This document shows positions 58,301 through 64,000 of a stretch of DNA of 64,000 nt, piece by piece. The position numbers and the translations under genes were made by a program. Position 1 is the stretch's first letter. Each line of letters opens with the position of its first letter. A model generated the notes under the pieces. It was not told where the DNA came from, searched no databases, and was given only the letters and a program-made list of their open reading frames with translations. Origin of the DNA: Bugulina stolonifera. Its lineage: Eukaryota; Bryozoa; Gymnolaemata; Cheilostomatida; Bugulidae. Location of the stretch: the NCBI GenBank assembly GCA_935421135.1, contig OW285188.1:22855233-22919232 (forward strand). Direction: 5' to 3'.

Positions 58301-61300
58301 ATAGCTTTGACAATTATGTTGGCAGATTTGTTAAGAGGAAAGCCAGCAGCATTTTCTTCAATCAAAGGTATAGCAATAGACTGTATATCAAACTTCTCAG
58401 CTTCATCAAAACAGTTATCAATACAGTTGAATAGAGTCTGTTCCTCTTGATTATCGCCTCCCCTCCATCTAGGAATGACTGCATGAATGACTAGTTTAGA
58501 TGGAAGGAATCCAGGCTGTGATGTATACACCTGACCTTCAACCAAAGGTTCATTTATAAACACATGCTTCTCGCAGTCCTTAGCCATATCTGGTCCACCT
58601 GAAAACATGAAACAGAAAAGTGAATCCTCATTTATTTGAATTAACCAGTGTCAGCCTTATATGTATGTAGAAGAGAGGCGATAGTCTCCAGTTGGGTGAG
58701 CGTATTCATAGGAGGGATACGAAGGAGAATAATAATACGAAGGAAGAAATAGTGGTACCAAATCAGAGATGGATCCATGTGCTTCGATGAATATGAGTGA
58801 AGACTACGTATGAGGATTAGATGGGAATCCCTGAATAAGCTTGGTACCCTGCAAAACCAGCAGCCAGTTGAAATAAATACAGTGATGACATTGTTGATAG
58901 ATTTTTTGAAGTGAGGGCTAAAGCAGCATATCGTTGATGATTTATCAGCCAAGACTTATCAAAAACTGTTGTCTATTTGTAAATTGATGACAAATGCAAA
59001 CTAACGTGGTAAGTTACATGTATTCTTATCTATTCAGACTACTTACTCTGAGAAGAGGCAATGAGTGAGGTTGTACCAACAGACTGTAGGTTACCATTGG
59101 CATAGAGCACTATGGCATCATATGCAAAATTGGCCATATCTCCTTGTCTAACATCACACGTAGATCCACAGGTTAGGTTTGTGCTGGAGACAAAGGGAGA
59201 AGAGTATGGTAACATTTCTTGATCCGTCTTACCACTGCTGGGCTCCCTCAGTCGCACTAAGCAGTGCATTTTAGACCCAACAGCTTCCAAAAACTTGTTG
59301 TCCTTGCTTAAGAGTAGTATTCTCAAATAATCGGTTATTTCTCTAGTACTATGCTGAGCAAAGGTTACCAGATTCTGCAAACCTAGCTTACACATTTGCA
59401 CTTCCGCTCTGCCACCGGTAATTATAAATCCATCATGTGATTTAGCTGGTTCAATGCTAACAATGTGTCTCTTTTCTAAGTCTTGAATCTTGTCCCGTTT
59501 ATGCGTTCGAACGAAGTCGACAATGTCAACAGTACTACAAACTATCTCAACAAAGTTTTGTTTCAAACAGCACAGACCTTCCTGTACTGCAACTTTAACC
59601 TCGGTGACTGCATTGCGCGTACCCACAACTATAATGCGATTATTGCATGTTATTCGCGAGAGCAACTTGTGTTTGTGACTTAACTCATCCAGCTCTAGCT
59701 TGAGCTTGCTGAGCAGTGTGGGTGATAAAGATTCTGTTTCAAGGACTGTGAAATTTTCTTGTATGAACCTGTCCATGACCGTCTGAAAGTTCAGCCAGTT
59801 GACTAGTATGTATCTGTAAGTTAAAAAAATCAGATTCAAATTAATCTCAATGCTGCACTTATGCTATACTACATTGTCAGGGAAACTTATAAGCTATTCA
59901 TTAACATGGGCAGTAATATTGTCTTCTCCCAATCATGGGAGAACAACTTTCCTTTAGCAGGTAACAATACTCGTTTGTGCTAGTTTAAATCCCACCTTGA
60001 TAAATTCATAATTGTTACCTGTTCATGTCCCAATTTGAGCAGAACTGCACTCTAACCATGTCTTCCCCATCTAGCGACATGTAGTGCCCGCCAAGGAACT
60101 GAGTGAGTCGTTTGTTACCATCTAGTCTCTTATCTAGCAAATATTCTAGCATGTTTGGGTCGAGGACTACACTGGAAAGTGGCTTAGATATAGACTGGAT
60201 CTCCTTTATAGCTTGATGAAGTAAATGAGTGGAGTATAGGTAGAGATCCTTGCAACCCCTTACATCTCTCTCCTCAAGTACTTCTTGCAGTACTGCATAT
60301 TAAAATAATACTGTGTGCTCGCAAGTCAATTCCTTGCAATAGAAATAGTATATTTTTTTATGACTGATAAGAATAATATATATCCTAAACTCCGATATAG
60401 CAAGGCCACCATAGGGGAGTGTCTCCGGTACTGTTGACTCAGTACAGAGGTGCAGTTGCTCCTCAGCAAAGCTTCTTTTTTTAAGGAAGTCAGGCTGGTC
60501 AGGCGCAGTGATTAAATTTCATAGCTGTGCAACCACTCACAAATAAGAAGACATTTCACAGACATCACCACCTGCCACTATAATTGATACAACACAATGT
60601 AGAGATACCAGTTACATTGATTCAGCCTAACTGGATATTGTAGGCCTACATGAGATAGATCGGAGCCATTGAGTATGGCTCTGAGATGGATATGTTGAGT
60701 TGAAGACGGCATGGTGGACATGACCTTATTTATAGGTGAGAGAAACACAGTGATGGAATACACACAGGAATACATACACACAGGAATACATACACACAGG
60801 AATACATACACACAGGAATACATATACACAGGAATACATATACACAGGCTAATAAATTGATAGAATGCTGTAAGTTCCAAAGGATGTATATCATCTTACC
60901 GGGTGGATGAAGGTTGTGGTTCAGTTTAACAGCCCAGATATCAGAAGAGGCTTCAAGCTCAGTGGCTACAATGTTCATTCTTATCAGATAGTTCTTTTCC
61001 ATAAGGGCCTGGAGAGATGCCTGCAGGTGGAGTCTGTCGGTGACCTCGGTGGCTATTAAGTGCAGGCCCATGTCACCGCTCATAGGAGCTGTACCTGAAA
61101 CACATAAGTGAATTCAGTCACTAAAATGGCGGTTAGTTACTCATTGTATTGTAGTGTTATCATAATACTAGTCAGTGCCGTATCCACAGTTTCAAAGTTG
61201 GTGGGGCCAATATGTTAGGAAAAGGGGAGGGACAAGGTGACACCATGGCAACATAAGTCATTGAGGATGGAAAAAATTTTATTTGTGTACATGCAACTAA

Positions 61301-62479
61301 TATGTTCAAAGATATCACATCTTCAAGGCATGCCAAAATATTTACGTTAATGCAATGGTTTAAATTCAAACTATACATGTACAGTTATACATGTATACTA
61401 CTTGTATTTATTCAAACAAAACATTGATGGATTACATACAGCCTACACCTTTACAACAATCTCTTGCTGTCTCCTGTCATGGCTAGAAACAAACTGCATC
61501 ATTGTTTATAACAAAAAGGTATGCAAATACACCCAGGCCAGGCCACTGACTTACTTCAAGCAGCAGGGCTTCAGCTTTTAACTTTTTAATAATGAAAAAA
61601 CAGGAGGGAAAACTTACTTTGGCTTCCTTTGCTTTCAAATATGACCTCTACCCAACAAGCAGATTGCTAAACTAATGGATTAACAGCTCTTGCATAACAT
61701 TGAATTTATAAATAATAACTGGGGGATGTTAGAAACAATGATGAAAGTTTGTTTCTAGCTATGACAGGAGACAGCAAGAGATTGTTGTAAAGATGTGGGC
61801 TGTAATCCATCAAAATAATCTACATGTTCATGTATAGTTTGAATTCAGACCGTCATACTAATAATTTAGTTTGGTTACATTTATATATTTCAACGAACAT
61901 GTATATCTAAACTAAGTTTTTTTGCCATGCCTTGAAGATGTGATCTCTTTGTACATATTACAATAGTATTAGCTTCATGTATTTTTAATACTTGTTATCT
62001 ATCTGTTATTAAATCACATTATACTATATTATTGGCTCTTGTCATAAGCAATGATATTTGCCTCCTTTTTTTTTTTTTTTTGTTCTCTTTGTTTATTTAT
62101 TTATTCTCTCCTATGAGTTGTATATAATACATATATATTCTTTTTGTGGTCAACAAGTTACCTTTAACAAAATAATGTTATCTGTAAACTTTTAGAAAAC
62201 CCAATAAATGTAATGTAATGTATATGAAAAATTTTGCCATCCTCAATGACTTATGTTACCATGGTGTCACCTTGTACTTCCCCTTTTCCTACCACATTGG
62301 CCCCACCATCTTTGAAACTTTGATACCTAATACTAGCTCTGTAACTTACCAGTGTCTTCATTTGATGAAGAGGTCAGTGCTGACTGAACCTTGCTCAGTT
62401 GCACCGAGCTGCTGGAAAGGATGGAGTGGTAGAACAGCAGCTTGGCAGCTTGTTCTTCCTTCTTCAACTGTTCCTCCAT
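52303..62479 (-). CDS. PARP14-like macrodomain mono-ADP-ribosyltransferase
   Basis: Fifteen exons join in phase to 1,227 residues (upper-lower): 62479-62350, 61094-60900, 60292-60019, 59813-59047, 58598-58113, 57721-57627, 57460-57239, 56998-56792, 55888-55789, 54969-54755, 54389-54168, 53980-53827, 53508-53366, 53016-52836, 52595-52303. The N-terminal 420 residues resemble the RNA-binding-like region of PARP14 relatives. Two macrodomains follow: one near 425-590 with a degenerate nucleotide loop, and one near 618-795 (ADCLVNPVDANLDLEGEGLS). A WWE-like region (exons 11-13) leads to the PARP catalytic domain at the C-terminus. The motif is LWHGTDE (His about 1107) and FYFATDASYS (Tyr about 1146). 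In YPEYIIKL the third triad position is Ile, as in mono-ADP-ribosylating PARPs. It probably acts in the cytosol or nucleus in stress or antiviral signalling, by analogy with vertebrate PARP14. Confidence 0.92.
55070..55380. repeat. 12-bp minisatellite CACCTACACACC
   Basis: About 25 copies of CACCCACCTACA variants in the PARP14-like intron between exons 9 and 10. Open frames on both strands (TYTPTYTP, GGCVGGCV) are artefacts of the repeat. Confidence 0.9.
56445..56735. repeat. Minisatellite GATGTAGGGGTGTAGT
   Basis: About 18 imperfect copies of a 16-17-bp unit in the PARP14-like intron between exons 8 and 9, bordered at 56425-56442 by a (TTA)n tract. Confidence 0.85.
59916..59949. repeat. Dispersed hairpin copy
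   Basis: TATTGTCTTCTCCCA, a short loop, then TGGGAGAACAACTTT. It belongs to the same family as 18237-18272 and lies in a PARP14-like intron. Confidence 0.7.
60755..60850. repeat. 16-bp repeat ACACAGGAATACATAC
   Basis: Six copies in the PARP14-like intron directly after the exon 2 donor. The protein-like Cys/Tyr/Val frames across it are artefacts. Confidence 0.85.
61172..62327. mobile_element. Foldback DNA element in PARP14-like intron 1
   Basis: The two ends are long imperfect inverted repeats. GGTGGGGCCAAT...AGGTGACACCATGG...GTCATTGAGGATGG near 61200-61270 is mirrored near 62235-62315. A second inverted pair (GAGACAGCAAGAGATTGTTG) links about 61450-61500 with 61735-61800, so most of the element can fold into one long stem. 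TAATACTAG lies on both sides (61163-61171 and 62328-62336), giving an 8-9-bp target duplication. There is no transposase. Confidence 0.85.
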
Positions 62480-63279
62480 GACGGTTTCTGTTAATAGTGT
62501 TAGTACATGTACATGTAGACCAGTTCATCTGCTCCTCATCTCAAATTATATGAAAATGCTGTAGTACTAACCAGTACATGTACAACTACCCTCCCCTAAA
62601 ATTTCTATGGAACGGACAGACAGCTACTAATAACAGATCTATACACTCCACTCAGCCTTTCATCTCTGATCAAGCGCATGATAAGTATGAAGCTGTTACA
62701 TAATAGCTGCTACTAGCCTACTGGCTACTGCTAACCATAGCCTACTAGTAGCCTGAGTACTCCTACAATACAATAGTCATAATCTTCAGAGGTCACAAAC
62801 TTGCCCTCCACGCTACATTATATAACAATACTAAAATACAGCAACCCCTCACTTCCTTGTATAGGGCTTTTTAGTGCCAAATGCATTACATGTACACTGT
62901 ACCTGTATTACTGTATGCATATTTTTATGAGTTGGGATAGTGGACATGTGTGGGTGAGAAAGTTCCTTGTATTGCATGGGGTAGTTTAATGTAGTAACAA
63001 GTAAACCTGCAGCAAAGACTGCACCTTAGCCTCAGAGACTATTGCCTGTTGGTACAACATACAATAGTATAGTTTTCACATAATCTATGCTACACTACAT
63101 GTAGTGTTGGTTTTGGAGACATGGTGTAATTAAGAAATTTCTTAATATAGTGGTTCATATATTATAATATATACAGAGAGAACAGGCCAACCAGTGCAGT
63201 ACTAGTGCAAACTTCTCTATTTTCATCACAGAATTACCTAAAACATTGTCTTCCTCAAATTTCCCCATTGTCACTAGTC
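62480..63279. other. Divergent spacer upstream of the PARP14-like gene
   Basis: Upstream flank of the PARP14-like gene, with ACATGTACATG repeats near 62500 and 62575. No coding exon is supported. Confidence 0.45.
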
Positions 63280-63330
63280 ATGGAGAAGCTGAAACCAGCA
63301 AAAGGTAAAGCTAAAGCTGACAGCATACAT
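63280..63330 (+). CDS. Possible first coding exon of a gene leaving the window
   Basis: The ATG at 63280 opens MEKLKPAKGKAKADSIH and runs to a good donor, CAT|GTGAGTAAG, at 63331. A TATATACAG sequence lies about 110 bp upstream. No partner exon is recognisable before 64000, so this is tentative. The rest of the window, 63331-64000, shows nothing else I can support. Confidence 0.3.
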
Positions 63331-64000
63331 GTGAGTAAGCACCATAGCTTTGATATAAAAAATGTGGAAAACACATGTTCTGCATTGTGTATATTATATC
63401 ATGTTAGAAATGAACCACTTAAAGTGGGTACACTTCCAAATCAGGTGCTGAGAGTCTTAAAATGAATAAAAAATGGGCATTCTGAAATAACACTATTCTA
63501 GCCAGCCAATAAGCCTTATTGTTATTGTAATGTTTCTGCTGGGTATGGGAGTGCTGACCCGATAGCGCAGGTGTGAGAAGAGCCTATGAGTGGTGCTAGG
63601 CCTTCTATGTTACATATAGAACGAACAGTATTTGTGATTATAGTAATTAACCAAGATGACATATTAGGTCCCAGGTCAATGCTTAGACTTGTTCTTGGGA
63701 AAGAGTATGTTCAATCCTAGTAGATAGTTCGGGAATCAAGGTCCAATGGGACCAAGAGCTGGAACTAACCTTAGCTACAAAAGAAAACTCTGTATAAAAA
63801 GTAGGCAAACAATCAATTCAAAGATTTATTTAGTTTGACCATTGAATTTTAATGCATTATACTCTGTTATACTGTAATATATATAATTGTAGTCTACCAA
63901 ATGCATAATTTGTGAATATAATGGATTCACACACTGACTACACACTGCACACCTATTATAAGATAGTAGTAAATTCACCTTACCTTCAACACTATAGGGC

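Overview
This window is animal nuclear DNA. It is AT-rich, the genes are split by many short GT-AG introns, and there are abundant micro- and minisatellites, a tRNA-derived SINE and several non-autonomous DNA transposons. The gene set (ULK4, CLPX, ADAM-family proteins, a CUB/sushi membrane receptor, a PARP14-like macro-PARP) is metazoan. The compact introns and CATGTA-rich spacers suggest an early-branching invertebrate, possibly a sponge, but the species cannot be fixed from sequence alone. All exon models below were read by eye from splice sites, reading phase and family similarity.

Layout. 1-4.2 kb: the 3' end of an unrecognised plus-strand gene, then a complete five-exon plus-strand gene for a Ser/Pro-rich disordered protein. 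4.2-6.5 kb: repeats and a MITE with inverted ends. 6.6-18.0 kb: two tandem minus-strand ADAM-like genes. Both have lost the catalytic Glu of HExxH, and one carries a long Thr-rich stalk. A MITE lies between them. 18.8-31.9 kb: a complete minus-strand ULK4 pseudokinase gene of about 30 exons, with several intronic minisatellites. 31.9-36.8 kb: a spacer filled by a 2.7 kb hAT-like element with a perfect 8 bp target duplication and by a tRNA-type SINE. 36.8-42.8 kb: a complete 13-exon plus-strand mitochondrial CLPX gene. 44.6-47.0 kb: a minus-strand orphan gene. 47.7-51.5 kb: a nine-exon plus-strand membrane receptor (CUB-like domain, sushi domains, TM, ITIM-like tail). 52.3-62.5 kb: a 15-exon minus-strand PARP14-like gene with a foldback transposon in its first intron. 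63.3 kb to the end: a possible first exon of a gene leaving the window.

The genes do not form one pathway. CLPX acts in the mitochondrial matrix and ULK4 is linked to cilia and microtubules. The ADAM-like, CUB/sushi and PARP14-like genes are of types used in cell-surface recognition and innate immunity. The strongest leads are the tandem pseudo-ADAM pair, the ITIM-bearing sushi receptor, minisatellites whose units carry splice-site consensus in the sense direction, and a short dispersed hairpin family built on GAAGTTGTCYTCTC.
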